12,012 bases of DNA. Origin: Candidatus Zipacnadia bacterium (GTDB lineage Bacteria; Armatimonadota; Zipacnadia; Zipacnadales; Zipacnadaceae). The stretch is from the NCBI GenBank assembly GCA_029821215.1, contig JALGTV010000031.1, positions 1 to 12,012 of the forward strand, given 5' to 3'. The position numbers and the translations under genes were made by a program. The notes under the pieces were generated by a model. That model did no database searches. It was given only the letters and a program-made list of their open reading frames with translations, and was not told the DNA's origin. Of this stretch, positions 1 to 6,393 are shown piece by piece; position 1 is the stretch's first letter; each line of letters opens with the position of its first letter.

Positions 1-1
1 T

Positions 2-715
2 GATGAAGTGATGGGTATTAACACTCGCGCTCAGCAGGCAGCCGCTGAACAGGTCGCTCGCCAGCGGGTGCGCCAGCAGCTGATGGAGGCTGGGGTCGCC
101 CTCATTGACCCGCCTTCCACTTTCATAGATGATCAGGTACAGATTGGTCGGGATACCGTCGTCTGGCCGGGTGCCTTCATCCGGGGCAATACCCAAATCG
201 GCGAGGATTGCGTTATCGGCGGCCACACCCTCATTACTGACTGTCAGATTGCCAATGGGGTACACATAAACCACTGCAGTGTGGTGGCTGACAGTCAGGT
301 AGGCCAGGGGGTACAGATCGGTCCCTTCGCCCATATTCGCGATGAGACTACCATCCAGCGAGATAGCTACGTCGGCAGCTTTGCCGAGGTAGTTCGCAGC
401 CACCTGGGCCCGCAGACAACTGACAAGCATTTCAGCTACCTGGGTGATGCGCGGCTGGGCAGCAATGTCAATATTGGGGCCGGTGTGATAACCTGTAACT
501 ATGATGGTCGCAGTAAGCACCCAACCATTATTGAAGATGGCGCTTTTATCGGCAGCGATGCCGCCATTGTCGCGCCAGTGACCATTGGCAAAGGTGCTTA
601 CGTTGGGGCCGGTTCGGTGATTACCAAGGATGTGCCCGCCGGCTCCTTAGCCGTAGGCCGTGCTGACCAGAAGAGCATAGAAGGATGGGTTGACCGCAGA
701 CGGTCTCGCGAATAG
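2..715 (+). CDS. glmU: GlmU, C-terminal part (glucosamine-1-phosphate N-acetyltransferase domain), 5' truncated by window edge
   Basis: Bifunctional GlmU acetylates glucosamine-1-phosphate and then uridylylates it to UDP-GlcNAc, the precursor of peptidoglycan and LPS. The reading frame is open from base 2 (D-E-V-M-G-I-N-T-R, the end of the uridyltransferase domain), so the apparent starts at 8 and 11 are internal. Matching to E. coli GlmU places the window's first Met near residue 223. A left-handed beta-helix of hexapeptide repeats follows to the C-terminus. In E. coli numbering R333, catalytic H363, Y366, N377, N386 and Y387 are all present (KHFSYLGD, NVNIGAG, CNYDG). K351 is Val and the next residue is Arg, which is unusual. 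The ends VGAGSVITKDVPAG and EGWV are typical. The next gene, yraN, starts 68 bases downstream on the same strand. Assignment is firm; activity of the variant site is not established. Confidence 0.95.
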   Translation, partial: DEVMGINTRAQQAAAEQVARQRVRQQLMEAGVALIDPPSTFIDDQVQIGRDTVVWPGAFIRGNTQIGEDCVIGGHTLITDCQIANGVHINHCSVVADSQVGQGVQIGPFAHIRDETTIQRDSYVGSFAEVVRSHLGPQTTDKHFSYLGDARLGSNVNIGAGVITCNYDGRSKHPTIIEDGAFIGSDAAIVAPVTIGKGAYVGAGSVITKDVPAGSLAVGRADQKSIEGWVDRRRSRE

Positions 716-783
716 ATGACGGGGAATCATTTCTGCCCTTTCATAGTCGTCTCATCCCCGCCCAACTCCAATGCCACTATCTA

Positions 784-1182
784 ATGCCGAAAGTTTATTC
801 GCCCGGTTATGGCAGCGGGTTAGTGACTGGTTGCGCTCAGGCCGAACGAGCCGCCGCCCGCTATCTGCGCCAGCACGGCTATCGCATCATAGCGCGGAAC
901 CTGCGTACCAAGCTGGGGGAAATAGACATCGTTGCCAAGCATGATGGCTGGCTGGTAGTGGTAGAAGTGCGCAGCCGCACCGAAGATTCCCCGGTCAGCC
1001 CCCAGGCCGGCCTCACCCGAGCCAAGCAGCACAAGCTCCGCCAGCTCACCGAGCAGTTCCGCAAGCAATACCGTCTGAGCCATCTACCCGTGCGTGTGGA
1101 CCTACTGGAAGTCATAACTGACCAGGGTGGGGGGATTCATTCCCTCCAGGTATTGGAAGGGTTGCCGCTGGGCGATCGCTGA
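784..1182 (+). CDS. YraN/UPF0102 family protein, predicted endonuclease-like fold
   Basis: A 132-residue protein of the UPF0102 (YraN) family, whose members have a PD-(D/E)XK nuclease-like fold. Their cellular role is poorly defined, with suspected links to DNA processing. The family core is clear: Ala-rich AERAAARYLRQHGYRI, then N-x-R-T-K-x-GEIDIVAK (about residues 40-52) and VVVEVRSR (about 58-65). These supply the Glu, Asp and Glu expected at the active site; Arg instead of Lys after EV also occurs in E. coli YraN. The C-terminal part V-R-V-D-L-L-E-V-I fits the family. The start is uncertain: ATG 784 lacks a Shine-Dalgarno sequence, and an in-frame GTG at 823 would give the shorter N-terminus more typical of the family. 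It lies 68 bases after glmU and converges on the archease remnant, with only 21 bases between the two stops. Confidence 0.85.
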   Translation: MPKVYSPGYGSGLVTGCAQAERAAARYLRQHGYRIIARNLRTKLGEIDIVAKHDGWLVVVEVRSRTEDSPVSPQAGLTRAKQHKLRQLTEQFRKQYRLSHLPVRVDLLEVITDQGGGIHSLQVLEGLPLGDR

Positions 1183-1203
1183 CTGTTCGTCGCCGCCCGC
1201 TCC

Positions 1204-1607
1204 TCAGGTATCAAATACAATCTGTACTTGCAGCCCTTCAGGGAATGACTTTATCTCCAGGTCGTGGTAAGTAGTAGGTGATCGGTGGCCTCTTCCCCAC
1301 TCACGACGCCAGCCTGGCCCTGGGCGGTAAGGGCCGTCTCGTCTAAGTTATCTACCGTGAACGTCACCGGAATCTGGCCTTCTTCGCTGAGATACAACAG
1401 CTCGCGGAGGCATTCTATCAGGAGACGCTCAGGGCTGTCGGCTGTGGAGGTGAACGCTACTTGCCGCTGCGGTTGGAGGCTCTCCGCCGCTATCAGCAGC
1501 GAAATCATACCGCGCCCGGCGTTCTGGATTAGTTCACGCAGATCCTGACCGCGAGCGAGAATGGCATAGTCAGCGGTATGTTCCACCTGTTCAAAGGGTT
1601 CCTTCAC
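1204..1607 (-). pseudogene. Archease gene with internal deletion/frameshift
   Basis: Archease is a small protein known to assist the RNA ligase RtcB by speeding its guanylylation and multiple turnover. From GTG 1605-1607, after a good Shine-Dalgarno (GGGAGGTG), the frame reads MKEPFEQVEHTADYAI, with the conserved H-T-A-D, then LLIECLRELLYLSEEG and VVSGEEATDH. It stops at 1251-1253 after 118 residues, short of the usual ~140. In another frame, 1207 to about 1275 reads TTYHDLEIK, FPEGLQV and IVFDT and stops at 1204-1206. That is the conserved archease C-terminus, including the final Asp used in metal binding. Between GE and TYHD only 23 bases remain where the family has about 48, so roughly 25 bases appear deleted around 1268-1290 (-strand). 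No slippery heptamer is visible. It follows transketolase by about 30 bases. No rtcB is in the window. A sequence error remains possible. Confidence 0.82.
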
Positions 1608-1637
1608 AGCCCCACCTCCCGACCGCCATCTAACTAC

Positions 1638-3692
1638 CTACATACCCAGCAAATCCAGGGCCTTTTGGGCAATACAGGGCGCACCGGATTCACCATATCT
1701 GTCCTGGACTCCCACCATATCCAGTCGGATGGCCTGGCCCACGTCACCGCGGGTAATGGCACCAGCCACCAGATTGCCAAATCCACCCACCTGGTGCTCC
1801 TCAGCCGTGATTATCACTGGAATCTCGCAGGCCGTGGTCACTATGGCCTCTTCGTCCAGGGGTTTTACGGTATGAACATTGAGGATTCTGGTCTCAATCT
1901 CATAATCTTCTTTGAGGATATAGGCCGCCCGCATCGCTTCGGGGACCATCGGTCCGCAGGCAATTATGGCCAACTGTTCATCTTCAGAATCATAGTCCGC
2001 AGCTAATACTGTCTCAAAGGCATCTACGAACTGATCCTGCTCGCCGCGATATCTTATCACATTGGCCATACCAAACTCAAAGGGTGTCTGCTCATTGGTT
2101 ACTACGGGGGTGGCTTCCCGCGCGTAGCGAACCACTGCCGGGCCATCAATGGCCGCGATAGCTTCTGTCGCCTTGGTCGTCTCCACCGCATCACAGGGGA
2201 CAACCATATGGAAATTAGGCAGGCAGGTAATGACACTTATCTCCTCCAAGGCCTGGTGGGTAGCGCCATCTGGCCCCACCGAAATCCCGCCATGAGCATC
2301 AGCAATCTTGACACTAAAGTCATTGTAGCCAACGGTGGTGCGCAGTTGGTCCCAGTTGCGGCCCGTGGCAAAAACCCCGTAGGAGCCGATAAAGGGTATC
2401 TTGCCTTCCTTGGCAAACCCCGCCGCTACCAGAGCCATATTAGCCTCGGCGATGCCAATGCTGAAGAAGCGCTTAAGTCGCTCGGGGTCTTCAGTCTTGC
2501 CATCGGGCTTGTAGAAGCGGTCCATGCGGATAGAGCCGGTAATGTCAGCCCCATGGGCTACTACCCGCTCGTCGGCGCCCAGCTTGGCGATGGCTCGGCC
2601 AAAGCCATTGCGAGTAGCATCCATCTCCACTACCATATTGTCAGCATGATTCCACCAGTAGTCGCGGCTGAACTGGGGCATGGCGGCTGCTATCTTCGCA
2701 TCTACCTGGTCTTGATAGTCTTCAGCTATCTGCAGCAACGCATCCACCCGCTCCGGCGGGAACAGATCGGTCGCACCGATACTCTCCAGAGCCACATCCA
2801 ATGATTCAGGCCCGGAGCGGGCTTTGGGAACTACCCCATGATAGCCGACTACATCCTCGGCATAGCTGACGCCTTTACCCTTGATGGTGTGGGCTATGAT
2901 CAGCGCTGGTTGGCCCGTAACCTTATCGGCTTGCTCCAGGGCATCCAAAATCTGGTGCATATCGTGCCCATCTATCTCAATCACATACCAGCCAAAGGCC
3001 TCGTATTTGGCCCTTAGCGGGCTTACCTTCATTACTTCTTCCGTGGAGCCATCAATCTGTAATCTATTGAAATCAATAATGCCGACCAGGTTATCCAGTT
3101 GGTAGTGAGCGGCACACATTACCCCTTCCCAGATTGAGCCCTCATCCTGCTCACCATCACCCATAAGACAATAAACCCGATAATCCTTGTCCTCTAACTT
3201 GGCATTCAACGCGCAGCCAATGGCTACTCCCAGCCCCTGCCCCAGCGATCCCGACGAGAACTCCAGCCCGGGCAGCTTGAACCAATTAGGGTGACCTTCA
3301 AAACCCGAGCCCAGTTTTCTCAGCAGAACCGTCTGCTCGATTCCCGACACGTCTTCAAAGTTGGGCAGCACCTCATCATGAAAGCTAACCCGGCGATTAT
3401 CAAAATAGCCAGCCATACCCAAAGCCACATAGAGCGCCGGGGCCTTGTGCCCGGTGGACCAAAACACCCGGTCGCGGTCTTCCCACTGAGGATTTTTGGG
3501 GTCGTGACGAATGTGCTTTAAGTACAGAGCGGCGGTAATATCCATAATGGACATAGTACCCCCGGTATGTCCCGAGCCGGCCGCCGTCAGCGAAATCATA
3601 TTCCAGGCACGCATTTCGCGCGCTTTGTCTATTAGTTCCGCCACCGTATAGTCTTTTGTGACTTGTCCGGTTTCCGAGTCAATGATCGGCAT
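1638..3692 (-). CDS. tkt: Transketolase, single-chain full length
   Basis: A 684-residue thiamine-diphosphate enzyme that moves two-carbon ketol units between sugar phosphates in the non-oxidative pentose phosphate pathway. The N-terminal TPP/PP domain has GSGHTGG (H41), WSTGHKAP (H82), SGSLGQGLG (about 147-155), GDGEQDEG (178-185) with N209 closing the GDG-x28-N cofactor motif, and HTIKGKGVSY (about 268-277). The Pyr domain has GIAEANM with catalytic Glu near 416, GSYGVFATGR, and DGATHQALE (His 479). The C-terminal domain ends I-A-Q-K-A-L-D-L-L-G-M. The N-terminal half resembles the split archaeal-type subunit A (HPGG replaced by HTGG), but both halves are fused here. ATG 3690-3692 follows GGAG at a good distance. 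It lies 151 bases after argB on the same strand and before the archease remnant. Function is firm. Confidence 0.95.
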   Translation of the reverse strand: MPIIDSETGQVTKDYTVAELIDKAREMRAWNMISLTAAGSGHTGGTMSIMDITAALYLKHIRHDPKNPQWEDRDRVFWSTGHKAPALYVALGMAGYFDNRRVSFHDEVLPNFEDVSGIEQTVLLRKLGSGFEGHPNWFKLPGLEFSSGSLGQGLGVAIGCALNAKLEDKDYRVYCLMGDGEQDEGSIWEGVMCAAHYQLDNLVGIIDFNRLQIDGSTEEVMKVSPLRAKYEAFGWYVIEIDGHDMHQILDALEQADKVTGQPALIIAHTIKGKGVSYAEDVVGYHGVVPKARSGPESLDVALESIGATDLFPPERVDALLQIAEDYQDQVDAKIAAAMPQFSRDYWWNHADNMVVEMDATRNGFGRAIAKLGADERVVAHGADITGSIRMDRFYKPDGKTEDPERLKRFFSIGIAEANMALVAAGFAKEGKIPFIGSYGVFATGRNWDQLRTTVGYNDFSVKIADAHGGISVGPDGATHQALEEISVITCLPNFHMVVPCDAVETTKATEAIAAIDGPAVVRYAREATPVVTNEQTPFEFGMANVIRYRGEQDQFVDAFETVLAADYDSEDEQLAIIACGPMVPEAMRAAYILKEDYEIETRILNVHTVKPLDEEAIVTTACEIPVIITAEEHQVGGFGNLVAGAITRGDVGQAIRLDMVGVQDRYGESGAPCIAQKALDLLGM

Positions 3693-3843
3693 TCATATCA
3701 CTCCGCAGATTGATAATCTTCTTATAGTCTGTCTTCAAGTCAACTGCTCTAATTCTTTAGCCTCTGCTTGTCAACCTTGCCTGAGGCGAATACTGGTAGG
3801 CCTGCCCCTCCATTGCCTGCTGAATTGACCGGCCAAGACAAAA

Positions 3844-4704
3844 CTAACCACCATATACCATGGTCCCAATGCCGGCATCAGTGAACAGCTCCATAAGCAG
3901 TGAATGAGAAAGGCGTCCGTCAATCAGGTGGGCCCGCTGCACCCCGCCGGTGATGGCGGTAACGCAGCTTTGGAGTTTGGGGATCATACCTGCCGCCACC
4001 TGGCCGGCAGCCAGCCGCTTCTCCGCCGCGCTGGCGGTCAGTTCGCTGATAAGGCTGTCGGGGTCATCAGGGTCTTCCAGTAGACCGGGTACATCGGTCA
4101 GCACGACTAACTTGACGGCCTGCAGGGCGGCGGCCAGGTGACCGGCCACCGTATCCGCGTTGATATTGTAGCTCTGCCCCTCCTCATCGGTCCCAATGGA
4201 TGAAGCCACTACGATGTAGCCGCTTTCAGCCAGGGTGGTGATGGCCTGAGGGTTAATGCTGACCACATCGCCGACAAAGCCCAGATCCACCTCGGCTGTC
4301 TTCTTGCGGGCAACAATCATGTTGGCATCCTTGCCCGAGATACCGACGGCCTGACCGCCAGCGGCGTTAATCAGGGAAACTACCCGCTGATTCACACTCC
4401 CCACCAGCACCATCTGGGCAATTTCCATAGTCTCAGCATCGGTAACCCGCAGTCCCTCCACGAACTGCGCCTCCATACCCAGCTTGTCCATCATCTGGGT
4501 GATTTGGGAGCCGCCCCCATGGACGACTACCACGTTGATGCCCACATATCTGAGCAATACCAGGTCCTGGGCGACACTACGCTGCAGGGCCGGCTCGGTC
4601 ATCGCCGCCCCGCCGTACTTGACTACCACTGTCTTGCCTGCCCACTGCTGGATATAGGGCAAAGCCTCCACAAGTGTGCTGGCCCGCTGTTGCAGTTCTT
4701 TCAT
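3844..4704 (-). CDS. argB: N-acetylglutamate kinase
   Basis: Phosphorylates N-acetyl-L-glutamate with ATP, the second step of arginine biosynthesis. The 286-residue sequence has the amino-acid-kinase hallmarks: VVKYGGAAM (K29), VVHGGGSQI (62-67), LRVTD (R86), ISGKDANM, YNINADTVAGH (N180 and D184, matching E. coli N158 and D162), LTDVPGLL, and GMIPKL (K243, matching K217). About 23 residues precede the first strand (A-S-T-L-V-E-A-L-P-Y-I-Q), and the end is HSLLMELFTDAGIGTMV. Both are features of the hexameric, arginine-inhibited class, so feedback inhibition is inferred. ATG 4702-4704 follows AGGAGAAG. A near-consensus promoter (4737-4765) puts the start of transcription about 26 bases upstream. 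No other arginine genes are in the window. Confidence 0.96.
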   Translation of the reverse strand: MKELQQRASTLVEALPYIQQWAGKTVVVKYGGAAMTEPALQRSVAQDLVLLRYVGINVVVVHGGGSQITQMMDKLGMEAQFVEGLRVTDAETMEIAQMVLVGSVNQRVVSLINAAGGQAVGISGKDANMIVARKKTAEVDLGFVGDVVSINPQAITTLAESGYIVVASSIGTDEEGQSYNINADTVAGHLAAALQAVKLVVLTDVPGLLEDPDDPDSLISELTASAAEKRLAAGQVAAGMIPKLQSCVTAITGGVQRAHLIDGRLSHSLLMELFTDAGIGTMVYGG

Positions 4705-4736
4705 AGTACTTCTCCTAACTGAGTCCGGTGTTGATG

Positions 4737-4765
4737 GTTATAAGTAATTCGTCGTTTACTGTCAG
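4737..4765 (-). promoter_or_regulatory. Sigma70-type promoter for argB
   Basis: On the minus strand CTGACA (4760-4765) and TATAAC (4737-4742) are separated by exactly 17 bases. Each box differs from consensus at one base. Transcription would begin near 4730, leaving a leader of about 26 bases with the argB Shine-Dalgarno sequence. There is no room for an attenuator. Confidence 0.65.
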
Positions 4766-4789
4766 CAGACCTCCTATGATGATACCAGG

Positions 4790-4804
4790 ACTGTACAATA
4801 CAGT
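4790..4804. promoter_or_regulatory. 15-bp perfect dyad ACTGTA-CAA-TACAGT, candidate operator
   Basis: Two 6-base arms form a perfect inverted repeat around three bases. The centre (4797) is about 67 bases upstream of the predicted argB start of transcription and about 127 upstream of that of fur. This suits an activator or a distal operator better than a terminator, since there is no T-run and the loop is only 3 bases. The half-site ACTGTA recurs at 4841-4846. I do not recognise the motif: it is not the E. coli LexA box (CTGT-N8-ACAG) or a known ARG box. Confidence 0.45.
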
Positions 4805-4888
4805 GGTGCCGGTCTTGCGGCCATTGGCTCTCCGCAGCCGACTGTATATTTGCTGTCCGGTGTAACTAAATATTAATCCATTGGGTTG

Positions 4889-4917
4889 TTGACAAAAATG
4901 AATATATTGAGTATAAT
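4889..4917 (+). promoter_or_regulatory. Exact-consensus sigma70-type promoter for the fur-feo cluster
   Basis: TTGACA (4889-4894) and TATAAT (4912-4917) match consensus at all 12 positions with an optimal 17-base spacer. An AT-rich stretch (4862-4880) just upstream could act as an UP element. Transcription should start near 4924, about 39 bases before the fur ATG. Such a strong promoter would be expected to need repression; a dyad lies immediately downstream at 4929-4943. Confidence 0.85.
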
Positions 4918-4928
4918 CTTTTCCGTGT

Positions 4929-4943
4929 TGAGACTGTGTCTCA
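4929..4943. promoter_or_regulatory. 15-bp perfect dyad TGAGAC-TGT-GTCTCA, candidate Fur-type autoregulatory operator
   Basis: A perfect 6-3-6 inverted repeat lies about +6 to +20 relative to the predicted fur start of transcription, a classical position for a repressor that blocks the promoter. Its 15-bp size and outer TGA...TCA match the 7-1-7 layout known for Fur-family boxes (TGATAATnATTATCA), but the inner bases are not AT-rich. Fur autoregulation is therefore an inference. As RNA it could also form a weak 6-bp hairpin in the leader. Confidence 0.5.
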
Positions 4944-4962
4944 TTCTTAGGCGGTGAGCAAC

Positions 4963-5409
4963 ATGAGTCTGTCAGCGCAAGACGTAATCAACGAGCTACA
5001 GCACGCGGGGTTGCGTATCACCACCCAACGGCGCAGTATTATTGAGCACATACTGCGTATGCCTGCCCACTTCAGTGCTGACGAGTTGCTTGCTGAGCTG
5101 CACAATGGACAGATGGAAGTCTCCCGGGCCACTGTGTACCGACTGCTGCCCAAGCTGGTACAACTGGGAGTAGTCAGGGAAGTCATATATGGCGAGGAGC
5201 ATAGGCATTATGAAGTGGTCGGCGAAGACCAACAGTATCATGGGCATCTGATTTGTGAGCAGTGCGGACGGGTAATAGATTTTGTATGCCCCGCGGTGGA
5301 AGGGGCGATTATTGGGGTCTGTCGCGAGTATCGCTTCTGGCACCATAGCCACACTCTGGAGATTACCGGGCTGTGCGAAGACTGCCAAGACCAACCGCTT
5401 AACAATTGA
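4963..5409 (+). CDS. Fur-family metal-responsive transcriptional regulator
   Basis: A 148-residue winged-helix regulator, most likely ferric uptake regulator-like, repressing its targets when loaded with Fe(II). The recognition helix is SRATVYRLLPKL (54-65). The dimerisation/metal domain carries HRHYE (80-84), HGHLICEQC (H93, H95, C98, C101), E113, His 127/128/130 and CEDC (C138, C141). The two CxxC pairs indicate a structural zinc site, and H36 with the H/E cluster suits the regulatory site. An in-frame GTG at 4954 is possible but has only 2 bases after AGG; ATG 4963 follows GGTGAG and gives the usual N-terminus. Zur or PerR specificity cannot be excluded by eye. The neighbouring feoA and feoB favour iron. 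A consensus promoter lies just upstream, and the next gene starts 12 bases after the stop. Confidence 0.93.
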   Translation: MSLSAQDVINELQHAGLRITTQRRSIIEHILRMPAHFSADELLAELHNGQMEVSRATVYRLLPKLVQLGVVREVIYGEEHRHYEVVGEDQQYHGHLICEQCGRVIDFVCPAVEGAIIGVCREYRFWHHSHTLEITGLCEDCQDQPLNN

Positions 5410-5421
5410 GGAGATAAGATT

Positions 5422-6054
5422 ATGGTTCAACTAAACTGCTTTCGGTTGGTAGCTGTGTTTGCTGTGGTTATAATCTGCGCCGGTGGTTACAATTCACTCG
5501 TATGGTCAGCACCCTGTGGTGGCGCCATTATTCCCTTTGCCGAAGTGGTGGAAAAAGATGTAATATGTATGGATATTGATCTCACTAAACCCTTGGGGAA
5601 CGGCGATAGTCAGATGATGCTCAACAGTCAGTTTGGTGTGGATCACAGAACCGATGTCGGCCTGGATATTCCTATCAAAGGACACCAGCGGGCTGTTTTC
5701 AATCTTACTCACATGGTTTATGAGGGGCGCGAAGGTGTAGTGAGAGTAGGTATATTAGGCGGAGGAAGTCAGGGGGACGAAACCCTGGAGGCAGTGGCCC
5801 AAATAGAGCCGGGGCCGTTCACTTTGTCTTTGGGCGCCGCTAATTCGTTGCCGGAGACGTGGGGATTTGGAGGGGTGCAATTTGCGGCCGGCAGTCGGGC
5901 CAATGTCTATCTGGAAATGGTAGGTGGGAGCGACAGCCAGGCAGCAGCCAGTTTGGAGGTGGCTCTGCCTCGCAACCATAGCCTTTTGCTCAGCCTCATA
6001 ACTAATTGGGAGGGCGACGAGAGCCTATATGTAGATTGGGGCGGGGCCTTTTAA
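5422..6054 (+). CDS. Small exported beta-rich protein, candidate outer-membrane protein of the Fur-Feo locus
   Basis: I do not recognise this 210-residue protein. It starts with a signal peptide: Arg 8, a hydrophobic core L-V-A-V-F-A-V-V-I-I-C-A-G-G, and a likely cleavage after V-W-S-A (about residue 30). The remainder is rich in alternating polar/hydrophobic stretches that look like 8-10 beta strands, for example FGVDHRTDVGLDIPI, AVFNLTHMVYE, VRVGILGGG, ANVYLEMVGG and LLLSLITNW. It ends YVDWGGAF, and a C-terminal Phe is the usual outer-membrane insertion signal. There are Gly-rich turns and no internal hydrophobic helix. The Shine-Dalgarno GAGGAG overlaps the fur stop, so it is probably cotranscribed with fur and precedes feoA by 105 bases. 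A role in Fe(II) passage or envelope sensing is inferred from context only; a periplasmic beta-protein is the alternative. Confidence 0.8.
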   Translation: MVQLNCFRLVAVFAVVIICAGGYNSLVWSAPCGGAIIPFAEVVEKDVICMDIDLTKPLGNGDSQMMLNSQFGVDHRTDVGLDIPIKGHQRAVFNLTHMVYEGREGVVRVGILGGGSQGDETLEAVAQIEPGPFTLSLGAANSLPETWGFGGVQFAAGSRANVYLEMVGGSDSQAAASLEVALPRNHSLLLSLITNWEGDESLYVDWGGAF

Positions 6055-6074
6055 CCGAGCTGTCCATGCATGAT

Positions 6075-6088
6075 GGGGGATTCCCCCC
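6075..6088 (+). promoter_or_regulatory. GC-only hairpin in the leader before feoA
   Basis: GGGGG-ATT-CCCCC forms a 5-bp all-GC stem 21 bases after the preceding stop and about 72 bases before feoA. No T-run follows, so it is not a typical terminator. It could mark an mRNA processing or stability boundary between the exported-protein gene and feoAB. An 8-bp palindrome, CATGCATG, sits just before it at 6065-6072. No convincing promoter is visible in 6055-6159. Confidence 0.3.
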
Positions 6089-6159
6089 GAAGGAATTGCT
6101 AATCCAACGAAGAAACATCGGTTCCTGTTGGCAGATATGAATATGAAAGAGATAGTCAG

Positions 6160-6393
6160 TTGATTATATCAGCGGCAGACATGAGACCGGGACAAACCGG
6201 GACAGTAGTTGATCTGGCCGGTGGCCGCGGCATGGTGCGGCGGATGCAGGCCATGGGTATTCGGCCCGGTGTGCCGATAACTAGGCTCAGTGGCCAGCCC
6301 TTTCGCGGGCCGGTTAGCCTGCAAGTAGGCGCCACTCAGGTAGCGGTGGGCTATGGCTTAGCGCGGCGCATTATGGTGGAGGTGGCGAGTTGA
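6160..6393 (+). CDS. feoA: FeoA, SH3-like partner of the ferrous iron transporter
   Basis: A 77-residue cytosolic SH3-like protein needed for full activity of the FeoB Fe(II) transporter; how it acts (GTPase modulation or complex assembly) is still debated. The sequence follows the family pattern: short N-terminus, M-R-P-G-Q-T-G-T-V-V-D, RRMQAMGIRPGVPI (about 27-40), F-R-G-P-V-S-L-Q-V-G, then VAVGYGLARRIMVEV. The TTG at 6160 gives the usual FeoA start and has only a weak purine-rich stretch (AAAGAG) upstream; ATG 6181 would remove the first strand. TTG 6160 overlaps the TGA of an 8-codon open frame (6137-6163). Its own stop overlaps the feoB start by the same TTGA arrangement, indicating translational coupling. 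Confidence 0.92.
   Translation: MIISAADMRPGQTGTVVDLAGGRGMVRRMQAMGIRPGVPITRLSGQPFRGPVSLQVGATQVAVGYGLARRIMVEVAS

Noticed and set aside
720..760. CGGGGA...TCCCCG hairpin between glmU and yraN as a terminator
   Set aside because: A 6-bp stem with a ~29-base loop and no T-run; read-through into yraN is equally likely.
1171..1194. GGCGA...TCGCC weak inverted repeat and a GCGATCGC octamer at the yraN end
   Set aside because: The stem is 5 bp without a T-run, and a single octamer (the cyanobacterial HIP1 word) is expected by chance.
1268..1290. Programmed -1 frameshift to make full-length archease
   Set aside because: No slippery heptamer or downstream structure is visible, and the shifted product would still lack about eight conserved residues.
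2208..2804. 198-residue plus-strand open frame inside transketolase
   Set aside because: It is antisense to strongly conserved tkt codons, with no Shine-Dalgarno or recognisable motif.
3746..3774. Minus-strand TTGACA upstream of tkt as a promoter
   Set aside because: The -35 box is perfect, but the best -10 at 17 bases (TAGAGC) is poor and no extended -10 is present.
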